A stretch of DNA of 64,000 nucleotides from Bacillus sp. 2B10 (GCA_003946805.1 RPSH01000001.1:224801-288800); one strand, 5' to 3'; shown: positions 30,263-38,424, counted from the stretch's first letter. Program-made: numbers and translations. The notes: generated by a model not told the origin, from the sequence alone.

Positions 30263-31234
30263 ATGCGTACCGTATCGACCCGCGCGTCTGCGCTCATCCT
30301 CGTCGCCCTTGCCGGTGTCGGCCTTTCCGCCTGTGCCCGTGGCGGCGCGGGGGCGGGGCGCGACCTGCCCTATGTCGCGCGCGACGTCGGCACGCTGTAT
30401 TCGGCGGCCAAGAGCCGGCTCGACCGGCACCAGTACAAGGTGGCCGCCGCGCTGTTCGACGAGGTCGAGCGCCAGCATCCCTATTCGGTCTGGGCGCGCC
30501 GTGCGCAGTTGATGGGCGCGTTCAGCTATTATCTCGACGCCGACTATACGAAGGCGATCGCCGGGGCGCAGCGCTTCCTGTCGGTCCATCCCGGCAACCG
30601 CGACGCACCCTATGCCTATTACCTGATCGCGCTGAGCTATTACGAGCAGATCAGCGACGTGACCCGTGACCAGAAGATCACGATGCAGGCGATGGACGCG
30701 CTGGGCGAGCTTTCGCGCCGCTATCCCAACACCTCCTATGCCGCCGATGCGCGGCTGAAGCTCGACCTGGTGCGCGACCACCTGGCGGGCAAGGAGATGG
30801 AGATCGGCCGCTTCTACCAGCAGCGCGGCCAGTGGCTGTCCGCATCGATGCGGTTCCGCTCGGTCATCGACCAGTATCAGACGACGACCCACGCCCCCGA
30901 GGCGCTGATGCGCCTGACCGAGACCTATCTGGCGCTGGGTGTGCCGGGCGAGGCGAAGAAGTCGGCCGCGGTGCTCGGCGCCAACTATCCCGGCACCGAG
31001 TGGTACCAGCGCGCCTACGACCTCATCAGCGACAAGTCGCCGCCGCCGCCCAAGCCGATCCCGGTCACCTATGCCAAGCCCAAGCCGCTGACCGGTGAGG
31101 TGAAGCTGGAAGACACCGAGGAACCGCCGGCCCAGCCGACCACGACCCCGCCGCCGGTCACCCCGTCGCCGGTCGGCCCGACCACCGGCGCCACCGGCGG
31201 CAGCCCCGGCGCCCCGGGCGGCGTGCCGAACTGA
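30263..31234 (+). CDS. bamD: Outer-membrane protein assembly factor BamD
   Basis: 323 residues. The lipoprotein signal LILVALAGVGLSAC gives a lipid Cys at residue 24. Five TPR-like repeats follow, with AALFDEVERQHPYSVWARRAQLM, GAQRFLSVHPGNRDAPYAYY and YEQISDVTRDQKITMQAM, all hallmarks of BamD/ComL. The C-terminal 60 residues are a Pro/Thr-rich extension beyond the usual family end (PPPPKPIPV, later TTTPPPVTPSPVG). It links BamA to BamC/E and is essential in most Gram-negatives. recN follows downstream, as in many alphaproteobacteria. Confidence 0.95.
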   Translation: MRTVSTRASALILVALAGVGLSACARGGAGAGRDLPYVARDVGTLYSAAKSRLDRHQYKVAAALFDEVERQHPYSVWARRAQLMGAFSYYLDADYTKAIAGAQRFLSVHPGNRDAPYAYYLIALSYYEQISDVTRDQKITMQAMDALGELSRRYPNTSYAADARLKLDLVRDHLAGKEMEIGRFYQQRGQWLSASMRFRSVIDQYQTTTHAPEALMRLTETYLALGVPGEAKKSAAVLGANYPGTEWYQRAYDLISDKSPPPPKPIPVTYAKPKPLTGEVKLEDTEEPPAQPTTTPPPVTPSPVGPTTGATGGSPGAPGGVPN

Positions 31235-31315
31235 CGGGGCGGGTAGGGGCGGCGCAACCCATCGCACTACCCGAACTGGAACGGTCGCGAACTTCCCGAG
31301 CGGTGCCTCATCCCA

Positions 31316-31410
31316 CCGTACCCCGGCAAAGGCCGGGGTCCAGTTGGGGGACGTGGACGACGTACGGAAAAAGCCTGCCCAACTGGACCCCGGCCTTTGC
31401 CGGGGTACGG
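31316..31410. repeat. Family A inverted repeat with very long arms
   Basis: Arms of about 30 bases (from CCGTACCCCGGCAAAGGCCG to its mirror ending GCCGGGGTACGG) include a shared CCAGTTGGG/CCCAACTGG inner part, with a spacer near 25 bases. This is the most complete and best-conserved copy in the window. Confidence 0.85.
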
Positions 31411-31442
31411 TAAGGGGGGCACAGCGGTCCTCTCGAATCCTG

Positions 31443-31530
31443 CCGTACCCCCGCGCAGGCGGGGGTCCAGAGCCCAACAGAACTACGGGCGCGTGAGCCA
31501 CCCTGGACCCCCGCCTGCGCGGGGGTACGG
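31443..31530. repeat. Family A inverted repeat, C-rich subtype
   Basis: Left arm CCGTACCCCCGCGCAGGCGG, right arm CCGCCTGCGCGGGGGTACGG. A 32-base gap separates it from the previous copy. Confidence 0.85.
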
Positions 31531-31584
31531 CATAATCGATCCGTTCGACCCCCAAAACCCACCCCCCAACGCACGAAGCCATTT

Positions 31585-31599
31585 GTTCTCCGGCTGTTC
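31585..31599 (+). promoter_or_regulatory. LexA (SOS) box upstream of recN
   Basis: GTTC TCCGGCT GTTC is an exact match to the alphaproteobacterial LexA consensus GTTC-N7-GTTC. It ends 19 bases before the recN start codon and should overlap the promoter. recN is a classical SOS gene. Confidence 0.8.
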
Positions 31600-31618
31600 C
31601 GCGGGTATGGAGGGCGCG

Positions 31619-33283
31619 ATGCTGACGGCGCTTTCCATTCGTGACGTGGTGCTGATCGAGGCGCTCGACCTCGATTTCGCGGCCGGGCTTGGCGTGCTGA
31701 CCGGCGAAACCGGCGCGGGCAAGTCGATCCTGCTCGACGCGCTGGGCTTGGCCCTCGGCGCGCGCGGCGATACCGCGCTGGTGCGCCACGGTGCGAAACA
31801 GGCGGCGGTCACCGCGATCTTCGCACCGCCGGTGCCCGACGGGCCGGTGGCGACGCTGTTCGACGACAACGGCCTCGACCTCGAACCCGGCGAGCCGCTC
31901 ATCATCCGCCGCATCGTCAAGGCCGATGGCGGCAGCCGCGGCTTCGTCAACGACCAGCCTGCCTCCGCCGGATTGCTGCGCGACCTCGCCCCGCATCTGG
32001 TCGAAATCCACGGCCAGCACGACGATCGCGGCCTGCTCAACCCGCGCGGCCACCGCGCGCTGCTCGACGGTTTCGGCCGGATCGACACCGCGCCGCTCAG
32101 GAGCACCTATCGCGACTGGCGCGATGCCGAGGCCGCGCTGGGCGCGGCGCTGGCCGGGATCGAGGTGGCGCAGCGCGACCGCGACTGGCTCGAACATGCG
32201 GTCGACGAACTGACCGCGCTCGCCCCCGAAGCCGGCGAGGAAGAGACTCTGGCCGAGCGCCGCCGCGCGATGCAGCGCGCCGAAAAGGTCGCCGACGACC
32301 TGACCCAGGTCGAGGAGCGGCTGGACGGTCCCAACGGCGCGCTGTCGGCGCTGCGACAGGCGGGCCGCGCGCTCGAACGCATCGCCGAGGCGCATCCCGC
32401 GCTCACCGAATCGCTGGCTGCGGTCGACCGCGCGCTGGTCGAGGCGGAGGCGGCCGAGACTGCGTTGCGCGAGGCGACCGATGCGCTGGCGTTCGATGCC
32501 GCCGCGCTGGAGGACGACGAATCGCGCCTGTTCGCGCTCCGGGCGATGGCGCGCAAGCACCGCGTCCAGCCCGACGACCTCGCCACGCTCGCCGACGACC
32601 TTGCCGCCCGCCTCGCGCTGCTCGAATCGGGCGAGGCCGGGATCGGCGCGCTGGAAAGGAAGGTCGCCGTCGCGCGTGCCGCCTATGGCAAGGAGGCCGA
32701 CCGCGTCCACGCCGCCCGCCTCGACGCGGCGCAGCGGCTCGACGCGGCGGTCGCGGGCGAACTGGCACCACTGAAACTCGACGCCGCGCGCTTCCGCACC
32801 GTCGTCGTCGAACTCGACGACGGCCAATGGTCGTCCGCCGGCCGCGACCGGGTGGAGTTCGAGATTTCGACCAACCCCGGCGCGCCCTTCGCGCCGCTCG
32901 CCAAGATCGCTAGCGGAGGCGAACTCTCGCGCTTCATCCTCGCGCTCAAGGTGGCGCTCGCCGAAGAGGGCGGGGCGGCGACGATGATCTTCGACGAAAT
33001 CGATCGCGGCGTCGGCGGCGCGGTCGCCTCGGCGATCGGCGACCGCCTCCACCGCCTGTCGCGCGCCACCCAACTGCTGGTCGTCACCCACAGCCCGCAG
33101 GTCGCGGCGCGTGGGCACCGCCATCTGTTGATCGCCAAGGCGCATGACGGCATCGTCACCCGCACCGGCGTGCGCCCGCTGTCGAGCGACGAACGCCGCG
33201 AGGAGATTGCGCGGATGCTCTCGGGCGCCGAGATCACCGACGAGGCCCGCGCCCAGGCCCGCCGCCTGATCGAACCGGCATGA
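31619..33283 (+). CDS. recN: DNA repair protein RecN
   Basis: 554 residues of an SMC-like ATPase. Walker A is GVLTGETGAGKSILLDALGL near residue 30, a coiled-coil arm occupies about 160-350, and the C-terminal head carries the ABC signature region IASGGELSRFILALK and Walker B ATMIFDEIDRGVGG. RecN is recruited to double-strand breaks and holds ends together for recombination. The ATG at 31619 is preceded by GGAGGG at a good distance, while the ATG twelve bases earlier is not. A LexA box lies just upstream. The stop overlaps the next gene by four bases. Confidence 0.97.
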   Translation: MLTALSIRDVVLIEALDLDFAAGLGVLTGETGAGKSILLDALGLALGARGDTALVRHGAKQAAVTAIFAPPVPDGPVATLFDDNGLDLEPGEPLIIRRIVKADGGSRGFVNDQPASAGLLRDLAPHLVEIHGQHDDRGLLNPRGHRALLDGFGRIDTAPLRSTYRDWRDAEAALGAALAGIEVAQRDRDWLEHAVDELTALAPEAGEEETLAERRRAMQRAEKVADDLTQVEERLDGPNGALSALRQAGRALERIAEAHPALTESLAAVDRALVEAEAAETALREATDALAFDAAALEDDESRLFALRAMARKHRVQPDDLATLADDLAARLALLESGEAGIGALERKVAVARAAYGKEADRVHAARLDAAQRLDAAVAGELAPLKLDAARFRTVVVELDDGQWSSAGRDRVEFEISTNPGAPFAPLAKIASGGELSRFILALKVALAEEGGAATMIFDEIDRGVGGAVASAIGDRLHRLSRATQLLVVTHSPQVAARGHRHLLIAKAHDGIVTRTGVRPLSSDERREEIARMLSGAEITDEARAQARRLIEPA

Positions 33284-33594
33284 CCGAACCGCCCCGCACG
33301 CCCGACGGCCGCTACATCGTGGTCGATGGCGTGCTGTGGCGCGCGACCCGCCCCGATCTTACCGAGGCGGAGCGCGAACGGCTGGTCCACGAGCTGATGG
33401 ACGCGAGGCGCGCGGTCGGTGCCGGCAAGCGCGCGGGCGACGACGCGGCGGTGGCGAAGGCGCGCCGGTCGGTCGACGCGGCCAAGATCGCACTCGGCGA
33501 ACGCGGCCCGGTCTGGTGGGACGACGGTGCGCCGGACCATGACCGGCATAAGGTGGAGAACACGCCGTACGCCGGTTGGTGGGCGGGGCGGTAG
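33280..33594 (+). CDS. Small conserved hypothetical protein co-transcribed with recN
   Basis: 104 residues with a high content of charged residues, beginning MTEPPRTPDGRYIVVDGVLWR and ending HKVENTPYAGWWAGR. The start overlaps the recN stop (ATGA), so translation is coupled. The PDGRYIVVDGVLWR start is familiar from short proteobacterial proteins of unknown function. Co-transcription suggests SOS induction with recN, which is an inference. No motif hints at activity. Confidence 0.75.
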   Translation: MTEPPRTPDGRYIVVDGVLWRATRPDLTEAERERLVHELMDARRAVGAGKRAGDDAAVAKARRSVDAAKIALGERGPVWWDDGAPDHDRHKVENTPYAGWWAGR

Positions 33595-33696
33595 GTGACA
33601 TACTGATCCCCGCGCCGGATTCAGTCGCTACCGAACGAACGGCCCGCCATCCGTCACCTCGGGCTTGATCGAGACTTCTGCGAAAAGTGCCAACCT

Positions 33697-33720
33697 GTAC
33701 CCCGGCCAAGGCCGGGGTAC
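33697..33720. repeat. Family A single-stem palindrome
   Basis: GTACCCCGGCC and GGCCGGGGTAC form a perfect 11-bp stem around AA. It is one arm of the 31316-31410 type, closed on itself. Confidence 0.8.
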
Positions 33721-33892
33721 GGGGAGTGCCCTGTGGCAGCGACAAGCCGCTGTCCTACAACGCTACGGTCTGCCACACTCGCCGACGCTCTTTGAAAACC
33801 GCATCCCCGCCGACGCCCGGCACGACTTGCGACGCGAAAGCGTGGCGAGTGTGACTTTCGTGACCTTTGGCGGAAAACCGCCGTTTCCGGGC

Positions 33893-33997
33893 CCGCCACG
33901 GGCAAAGCCCGTGCCGTCGGACGGCGCCTGTCGCGCCGCCGGCCGGGCGCGCCTCGTGCGGCTCGATGCAGCTTCGCTGCATCTTGCCCGGCGCGCC
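33893..33997 (-). repeat. Family D 3'-end element, copy 1 (after the glycosylase gene)
   Basis: Read on the minus strand after the TAG stop: hairpin GATGCAGC-GAA-GCTGCATC, then CCCGGCCGGC, then a second hairpin built on CACGGGCTTTGCCCGTG. The same order and orientation are found at 35020-35112 and 35322-35402, with compensatory changes in both stems. Probably a transcribed 3'-UTR structure. Confidence 0.75.
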
Positions 33998-34642
33998 CTA
34001 AATCGCACTGTTCTTCGCCGCCTTCGTCGCCGGATCGAACATATAATGATGCCACGCGAACACCGTCGCCGCGCTGCGATGCGGACGCCAGTTCTCCGCC
34101 AGCTCGCGGATCGTCTTCTCGCTCGGCCGCTCGGGCAGGCCCAGGATGCGCCCGATCTCGACCTGCACCGCCAGGTCGCCTGCCGGCCACACGTCCAGCC
34201 GCCCCTCGGCGAACAGCAGGTAGATTTCGGCCGACCACCGCCCGATCCCCTTCACCCGCACCAGCTGCGCGATCGCTTCCTCGTCGTCGTCCGGCAGCTT
34301 GGCAAGGTCCAGCCGCCCGCTCAGCACCTCGTCGGCAAGGCTGCGGGCATAGCCGCTCTTCTGCCGCGACAGCCCGGCGGCGCGCAGTTCATCGTCGGTC
34401 CTGGTCGCGATGCGCGCCGGGTCGGCGGCATCGCCCAGCGTCGCCTCCAGCTTCTTCCACACCGCGTCCGCCGCCTTGTAGCTCACCTGCTGCCCGACGA
34501 TCGTGCGCAGCAGCGTCACATAGCCGCGCTCGCGGATGCGCGGTTCGGGATAGCCGGCATAGGCGAGCGCGGTCGCGAAGCCCGGTTCGATGGCGGCAAG
34601 CGCGTCGAGCGAGGTGCGCAGCTGATCGGCGGAAAGGCCCAT
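33998..34642 (-). CDS. DNA-3-methyladenine glycosylase (HhH-GPD family, AlkA-like)
   Basis: 214 residues covering the helix-hairpin-helix/GPD fold only, shorter than E. coli AlkA, which has an extra N-terminal domain. The HhH motif LVRVKGIGRWSAEIYLLF is followed by the catalytic Asp in WPAGDLAVQ. The IVGQQVSYKAAD helix is also family-typical. It removes alkylated purines in base-excision repair. No LexA or Ada-type site is visible upstream. A family D element touches its stop codon. It is divergent from the ferredoxin gene. Confidence 0.92.
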   Translation of the reverse strand: MGLSADQLRTSLDALAAIEPGFATALAYAGYPEPRIRERGYVTLLRTIVGQQVSYKAADAVWKKLEATLGDAADPARIATRTDDELRAAGLSRQKSGYARSLADEVLSGRLDLAKLPDDDEEAIAQLVRVKGIGRWSAEIYLLFAEGRLDVWPAGDLAVQVEIGRILGLPERPSEKTIRELAENWRPHRSAATVFAWHHYMFDPATKAAKNSAI

Positions 34643-34701
34643 GGGCGGTCCTTGAAAAGCGTGCCGCCCCCCGGCATGGGACGGCGACAGGAGAATGAAC
34701 G

Positions 34702-35019
34702 ATGCCCATGCTTACCGTCGTCGACCGTGCCGGGGAAGAACGAACCGTGGACGCGGAGGTCGGGCTGTCGGTCATGGAGGTGTTGAAGATCAACGGCTTC
34801 GACGAACTGCTCGCGCTGTGCGGCGGCTGCTGTTCGTGCGCGACCTGCCACGTCCATGTCGACCCGGCCTATCTGGACCGGCTGCCGGCGATGAACGCGG
34901 ACGAGGACGACCTGCTCGACGTGGCGGACGACCGCGACGCGACGTCGCGGCTGTCGTGTCAGGTGCGGGTGACGGCGGGGCTGGATGGGATGCGGGTCAC
35001 CATTGCGGCGGAAGATTGA
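34702..35019 (+). CDS. 2Fe-2S ferredoxin (plant/adrenodoxin type)
   Basis: 105 residues with the adrenodoxin-like fold. The cluster ligands are Cys40, Cys46 and Cys49 in LCGGCCSCATCHVHV (spacing C-x5-C-x2-C) and a final Cys in SRLSCQV. Extra Cys residues in the loop are unusual. The MEVLKINGFDELLALCGG lead-in resembles ferredoxins that serve cytochrome P450s or dioxygenases rather than Isc ferredoxin, but the partner is not in this window. The gene is monocistronic and carries a family D element right after the stop. Confidence 0.92.
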   Translation: MPMLTVVDRAGEERTVDAEVGLSVMEVLKINGFDELLALCGGCCSCATCHVHVDPAYLDRLPAMNADEDDLLDVADDRDATSRLSCQVRVTAGLDGMRVTIAAED

Positions 35020-35112
35020 AGACGAAGCAGCGAAGCTGGTTCGCATCAATCTCCGCCCGGCCGGCGGGGCATCGCCCCGACCGACGACATGGGCTTTGCC
35101 CATGTCGGGCCA
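35020..35112 (+). repeat. Family D 3'-end element, copy 2 (after the ferredoxin gene)
   Basis: From the stop codon on the plus strand: hairpin CAGC-GAA-GCTG, then CGCCCGGCCGGC, then a hairpin from GACATGGGCTTTGCCCATGTC. The last stem is perfect. See the other copies at 33893 and 35322. Confidence 0.75.
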
Positions 35113-35126
35113 TCGCTCGCGGAACC

Positions 35127-35300
35127 CCGTTCTCGATACGGGCTCTCGACTACGCTCGATCCCTACTCGAACCGAACGGTGTGGGCGGGAAAGGGAGTAG
35201 GAGAGGGGCAAAGGGCAGCGCCACCCCCATCTCCATCCCCACCCACCCCGTTCGGTTCGAGCAGCTTCGAGCCTGTCGAGAAGCGTCCGTCGAGAACCCG
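35127..35300. repeat. Family C repeat, diverged copy
   Basis: Left side TTCTCGATACGGGCTCTCGA and TACTCGAACCGAACGG, right side CCGTTCGGTTCGAGCAG and GAGCCTGTCGAGAAGC, separated by a purine/pyrimidine-rich core of about 70 bases. The arms share GTTCG and GCCTGTCGA motifs with the other family C copies but have drifted. It completes the 383-base gap between the ferredoxin gene and rlmB, where no gene is seen. Confidence 0.6.
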
Positions 35301-35321
35301 CCCGCCCCGAACGCACCCGAC

Positions 35322-35402
35322 ATGGGCAAAGCCCATGTCGTCGGACGGGCCGCCGGCCCGCCGGCCGGGCTTGGAAGGCTGCGAAATAGCTTCGCTATTC
35401 CG
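35322..35402 (-). repeat. Family D 3'-end element, copy 3 (after rlmB)
   Basis: Directly after the rlmB stop on the minus strand: hairpin AATAGC-GAA-GCTATT, then GCCCGGCCGGC, then a hairpin from GACATGGGCTTTGCCCATGTC. The first stem differs from copy 1 at paired positions, so pairing is kept while sequence changes. Confidence 0.75.
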
Positions 35403-36155
35403 TCAGGCTTCCTGCGCCATCGCCACCGCATACAGCGCGATCGCCGCCGCATTCGACACGTTCAGGCTCTCCACCCGGTCCGAAATCGGCAGCTTGGCGA
35501 GGATGTCGCAATGCGCCTCGGTATTCTGCCGCATCCCCTCGCCCTCGGCGCCCAGCACCAGCGCGACCCGCTTCGGGCCCAGCGCCTGTGCCAGCGTCGT
35601 GTCGGTCTTGCCGGTCAGCCCGACGCGCCAGTATCCGGCCTCGCCCAGCTCGACCAGCGCGCGCGACAGGTTCACCACCCGCACCCACGGCACGTTCTCC
35701 AGCGCGCCGGAGGCCGAGCGTGCGACCGTGCCCGATTCGGGCGGCGCGTGCCGGTCCTGCGTGACGATGCCCAGCGCGTCGAACGCCGCCGCCGAGCGCA
35801 GGATCGCGCCGACGTTATGCGGGTCGGTCACCTGATCGAGCAGCAGGATTGGCCGGTCGTCGTCGCGCCCCTGTTCGATCAGGTCGGCCAGCCAGATATC
35901 CTCCAGCGGGTCGGCCTCGATCACGATCCCCTGGTGCGGCGCGTCGGCGGGGACGAGCCGGGCGAGGTCGGCGACCTCGGCATAGACCACCGGCACCCCC
36001 TCGGGCAGCACCAGCTGCGCACCCATTTCGTGCGTGCACCAGATCTTGCGGATCTTGCGCTCGGGATTGTCGAGCGCGGCGAAGGCGGCGTGGCGGCCCC
36101 AGAAGCGCGGACGCTGCGGCGATGCCTTGCTGGGGCGGTGTCCTTTGCGGGCCAT
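35403..36155 (-). CDS. rlmB: 23S rRNA (guanosine-2'-O)-methyltransferase, RlmB-like
   Basis: 250 residues of the SPOUT/TrmH family. The N-terminal substrate-binding domain (FWGRHAAFAALDNPERKI) precedes the knot with motif 1 NVGAILRSAAAFDALGIV, motif 2 LVLGAEGEGMRQ and motif 3 LPISDRVESLNVSNAAAIALY. RlmB methylates G2251 in the peptidyl-transferase centre. Related TrmH enzymes act on other sites, so the target is inferred. The start at 36153-36155 (MARKGHRPSK) lies one base after the stop of the upstream peptidase gene, so they share a transcript. Confidence 0.9.
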   Translation of the reverse strand: MARKGHRPSKASPQRPRFWGRHAAFAALDNPERKIRKIWCTHEMGAQLVLPEGVPVVYAEVADLARLVPADAPHQGIVIEADPLEDIWLADLIEQGRDDDRPILLLDQVTDPHNVGAILRSAAAFDALGIVTQDRHAPPESGTVARSASGALENVPWVRVVNLSRALVELGEAGYWRVGLTGKTDTTLAQALGPKRVALVLGAEGEGMRQNTEAHCDILAKLPISDRVESLNVSNAAAIALYAVAMAQEA

Positions 36156-36156
36156 G

Positions 36157-37752
36157 TCAGTCTTTCTCGGGGATGGCGTAGGGGTCGGTGGCGACCGGCC
36201 GGGTGGGCAGGGGCGGACGCGGCAGCGGCCGTTCGGCATTGGCCGCGCTCAGCAGGATCGACGCGAGGATGATCGCGTTCTGCCGCATGTCGGGCCCTTT
36301 GAGGTGGTCGTAGGTATCGATGCTCGTATGGTGCAAGCGGCTGCCATAGTCGAGCGGGTCCTGGATGAACTGATAGCCCTGCAGCCCGACCGACTGGAAG
36401 AAATAGTGATCGGTCGACCCGGTGCGCCGGTTCGCGACGGTCGTCGCGCCCATCGACGCGAACGGGGCCAGCCAGTCGCGCAGGATGGGCACGGCGGCGA
36501 CGTTGCTCTCGGCATTGATCCCGCGGATCCTGCCCGACCCGTTGTCGATGTTGAAATACGCGGTCATCGCGTCATAGCCGGGCTTCTTCGTGATCGGGAA
36601 GCGGTTGGTCCAGCCATAGAAGCGGGCGAGGCCGCCGTCCTTGCCGCCCGCCGGTTCGGGCCGCGACGCGATATGCCGCTCGACATAGGCGAGGCTGCCG
36701 AGCAGCCCCTGTTCCTCGGCATTCCACAACGCGAAGCGGATCGTCCGCTTCGGCCGGACCTTCAGCGTCGACAGGATGCGCGCCGCCTCCATCACCACCG
36801 CGGTCCCTGCGGCATTGTCGGCCGCGCCGTCGCCCGCGACCCAGCTGTCGAAATGCGCGCCGGCCATGACATAGCCGGCCCCGGGGTCGGTGCCGGGCAG
36901 GTCGGCGATGATGTTGTAGGCGGTGGGGTCGCTGTCGTCGAAGCGGACCTGCGTGTCGATCTCGATCGTCGGGGCGGGGCCGCTGACCGACAGCCGGGCG
37001 AGCCGGCGATAATCCTCAGCCGCGATCTCGATCGCCGGCACCGCCGGCGCGACATCGCGGGTGAAGAGATAGCCCGATCCATGGAGCAGCTTGCCGTCGC
37101 GCGACGACATCGTCGCCATCGCCACCGCGCCTTCGCTCTTCAGGAACGCATCGAGCTTGCGCGCGAAGTCGAGCCGCCTGGCGCGGCGGTCGGTATCGGC
37201 CGGATCATAGACCGGCTCGCGCCAGCTGTCGGCCTTGGCGAGGTCCTCGCCGGTCAGGCGGCGGAACGGCGCCTCGCCGGGTTCCGATCCGTCGCCCGGC
37301 CGGGTCACCATCACCACCTTGCCGCGCAGCTTGCCGCGCCAGTCGGCGAAGTCCTTCTCGTCCGCGATCGGCGCGACGATCACCGGTGCCGACACCGGGC
37401 CGTTGGTGCCGGGCGTCCACGCGATCGGGATCGCGGTCAGCTGTACCGGCCGCGGCGTGACCATGCGTACGCTGGCGCGCTCGATCGTCCAGCCGCGCCC
37501 GAATTCGAACCCCTCGGCGGTGGTGGTCAGCCCCCATTCGCGGAACTTCGCCTGCGTCCAGCGTTCCGCCTCGCGCATCGCCGGCGAATTGGGCAGGCGC
37601 GGGCCGATGCGGTCGGTCAGGTGCTGGGCGATCGGCATGACCTGCGTCTGCGACGTGCCTTCGTCGACGATGCGGTTGACGGCGTCGCGGTCGACGCTCT
37701 GTGCGGCCAGCGGGGCGGCGATCAGGGTGGTAGCCAGCAGGATTGCGCGCAA
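36157..37752 (-). CDS. Secreted M28-family metallopeptidase
   Basis: 531 residues with a cleavable signal (AILLATTLIAAPLAAQS). A protease-associated domain probably occupies about 130-260. The M28 core has two-zinc ligands visible as GAHFDSW, DGAADNAAG, LWNAEEQGLLGS, FNIDNGSGRI and the His of TGSTDHYFF. Enzymes of this type are aminopeptidases or carboxypeptidases acting outside the cytoplasm. It starts an operon with rlmB. The tRNA-Tyr gene lies just upstream on the other strand. Confidence 0.92.
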   Translation of the reverse strand: MRAILLATTLIAAPLAAQSVDRDAVNRIVDEGTSQTQVMPIAQHLTDRIGPRLPNSPAMREAERWTQAKFREWGLTTTAEGFEFGRGWTIERASVRMVTPRPVQLTAIPIAWTPGTNGPVSAPVIVAPIADEKDFADWRGKLRGKVVMVTRPGDGSEPGEAPFRRLTGEDLAKADSWREPVYDPADTDRRARRLDFARKLDAFLKSEGAVAMATMSSRDGKLLHGSGYLFTRDVAPAVPAIEIAAEDYRRLARLSVSGPAPTIEIDTQVRFDDSDPTAYNIIADLPGTDPGAGYVMAGAHFDSWVAGDGAADNAAGTAVVMEAARILSTLKVRPKRTIRFALWNAEEQGLLGSLAYVERHIASRPEPAGGKDGGLARFYGWTNRFPITKKPGYDAMTAYFNIDNGSGRIRGINAESNVAAVPILRDWLAPFASMGATTVANRRTGSTDHYFFQSVGLQGYQFIQDPLDYGSRLHHTSIDTYDHLKGPDMRQNAIILASILLSAANAERPLPRPPLPTRPVATDPYAIPEKD

Positions 37753-37888
37753 GATCAGGTTCCTCGGACAGCGAAAGCGATGTTCGCGACGCTAAGTTGC
37801 CCAACAATATGGCGCAAGGCGTTGACAGCGCCGCTGCGGGACGGCAATGGGCGCGCTCGCTTCGGGGCTGGCCCCGCAAGTGGCGGCT

Positions 37889-37975
37889 GGACAGGTGGCC
37901 GAGTGGTTAAAGGCAGCAGACTGTAAATCTGCCCGGGTTTCCCGTACGCTGGTTCGAATCCAGCCCTGTCCACCA
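37889..37975 (+). tRNA. tRNA-Tyr (anticodon GTA)
   Basis: The acceptor stem GGACAGG/CCTGTCC pairs over 7 bp with discriminator A and an encoded CCA. The anticodon loop ACTGTAAAT reads GTA. A long variable arm, typical of bacterial tRNA-Tyr, follows (CCCGGGTTTCCCGTACGC), and the T loop has GGTTCGAATCC. Type II tRNA of 87 bases including CCA. Confidence 0.96.
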
Positions 37976-38005
37976 CCGCCCGCGCGAACGAGCGCGGCGG
38001 TGTTT
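37974..38005 (+). terminator. Terminator hairpin of tRNA-Tyr
   Basis: CACCGCCCGCGC and GCGCGGCGGTG pair with one bulged C around GAACGA and are followed by TTT. It begins within the encoded CCA end. Confidence 0.6.
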
Positions 38006-38015
38006 CGCGGGAAGC

Positions 38016-38342
38016 ATGAACATTCCGACCCCGATCCTCTTCGTGTTCGCCGCGCTGTTCGAGATCGGCGGCTGCTTCGCCTTCTGGGCATGGTGGCGGC
38101 TCGACCGCTCGCCCTGGTGGCTGGTGCCCGGCATCGCCGCGCTGATCGGCTTCGCATGGATACTGGCGCACAGCGACACCGCCGGGGCGGGGCGGGCCTA
38201 TGCGGCTTATGGCGGCATCTACGTGCTGGGTGCGGTGCTGTGGGGCTGGTCGGTCGAAGGGCTGGTGCCAGACCGCTTCGACCTGATCGGTGCCGCGCTG
38301 TGCATGGCGGGCTGCGGCGTGATCCTGTTCGGACCGCGATAG
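38016..38342 (+). CDS. YnfA/UPF0060 family small membrane protein
   Basis: 108 residues with four predicted helices ([74 protein letters not shown]). The [13 protein letters not shown] and [10 protein letters not shown] motifs define UPF0060, a family distantly related to small multidrug-resistance transporters. The function is not settled. It is enclosed by two tRNA genes, tRNA-Tyr upstream on the same strand and tRNA-Gly downstream on the other. Confidence 0.92.
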   Translation: MNIPTPILFVFAALFEIGGCFAFWAWWRLDRSPWWLVPGIAALIGFAWILAHSDTAGAGRAYAAYGGIYVLGAVLWGWSVEGLVPDRFDLIGAALCMAGCGVILFGPR

Positions 38343-38350
38343 GGACGTAC

Positions 38351-38424
38351 TGGAGCGGGTAGCGGGAATCGAACCCGCGTATTCAGCTTGGAAGGCTGCT
38401 GCACTACCATTGTGCTATACCCGC
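38351..38424 (-). tRNA. tRNA-Gly (anticodon TCC)
   Basis: On the minus strand the acceptor stem GCGGGTA/TACCCGC pairs over 7 bp with discriminator T and an encoded CCA. The anticodon loop CCTTCCAAG reads TCC. The T loop GGTTCGATTCC is intact. 74 bases including CCA. Confidence 0.96.

Larger units (their letters stand above)
31235..31618. other. 384-base gap between bamD and recN: two repeats and a LexA box
   Basis: The space holds two long family A inverted repeats (31316-31410 and 31443-31530) and then the recN promoter region with its LexA site at 31585-31599. Three GAAC half-sites at 31273-31292 have the wrong spacing for LexA. No small gene is evident. Confidence 0.7.
33595..33997. other. 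403-base gap: family A palindrome and family D element
   Basis: Contains a perfect family A palindrome at 33697-33720, an unstructured stretch with no convincing gene (33721-33892) and the family D element at 33893-33997 that abuts the stop of the glycosylase gene. Confidence 0.7.

Noticed and set aside
31279..31292. GAAC half-sites near recN as a LexA box
   Set aside because: The spacing is 6 bases, not 7, and the site is 330 bases from recN. The exact box at 31585 is the better candidate.
29333..33145. A 1270-codon minus-strand frame spanning manA, bamD and recN
   Set aside because: It crosses several confirmed genes and repeats in other frames, and its composition is that of a shadow frame.
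37889..38424. The tRNA pair as an integration site for a mobile element
   Set aside because: Both tRNAs are complete, no duplicated 3' ends were seen and no integrase is nearby. xerC at 4071 is the housekeeping recombinase.
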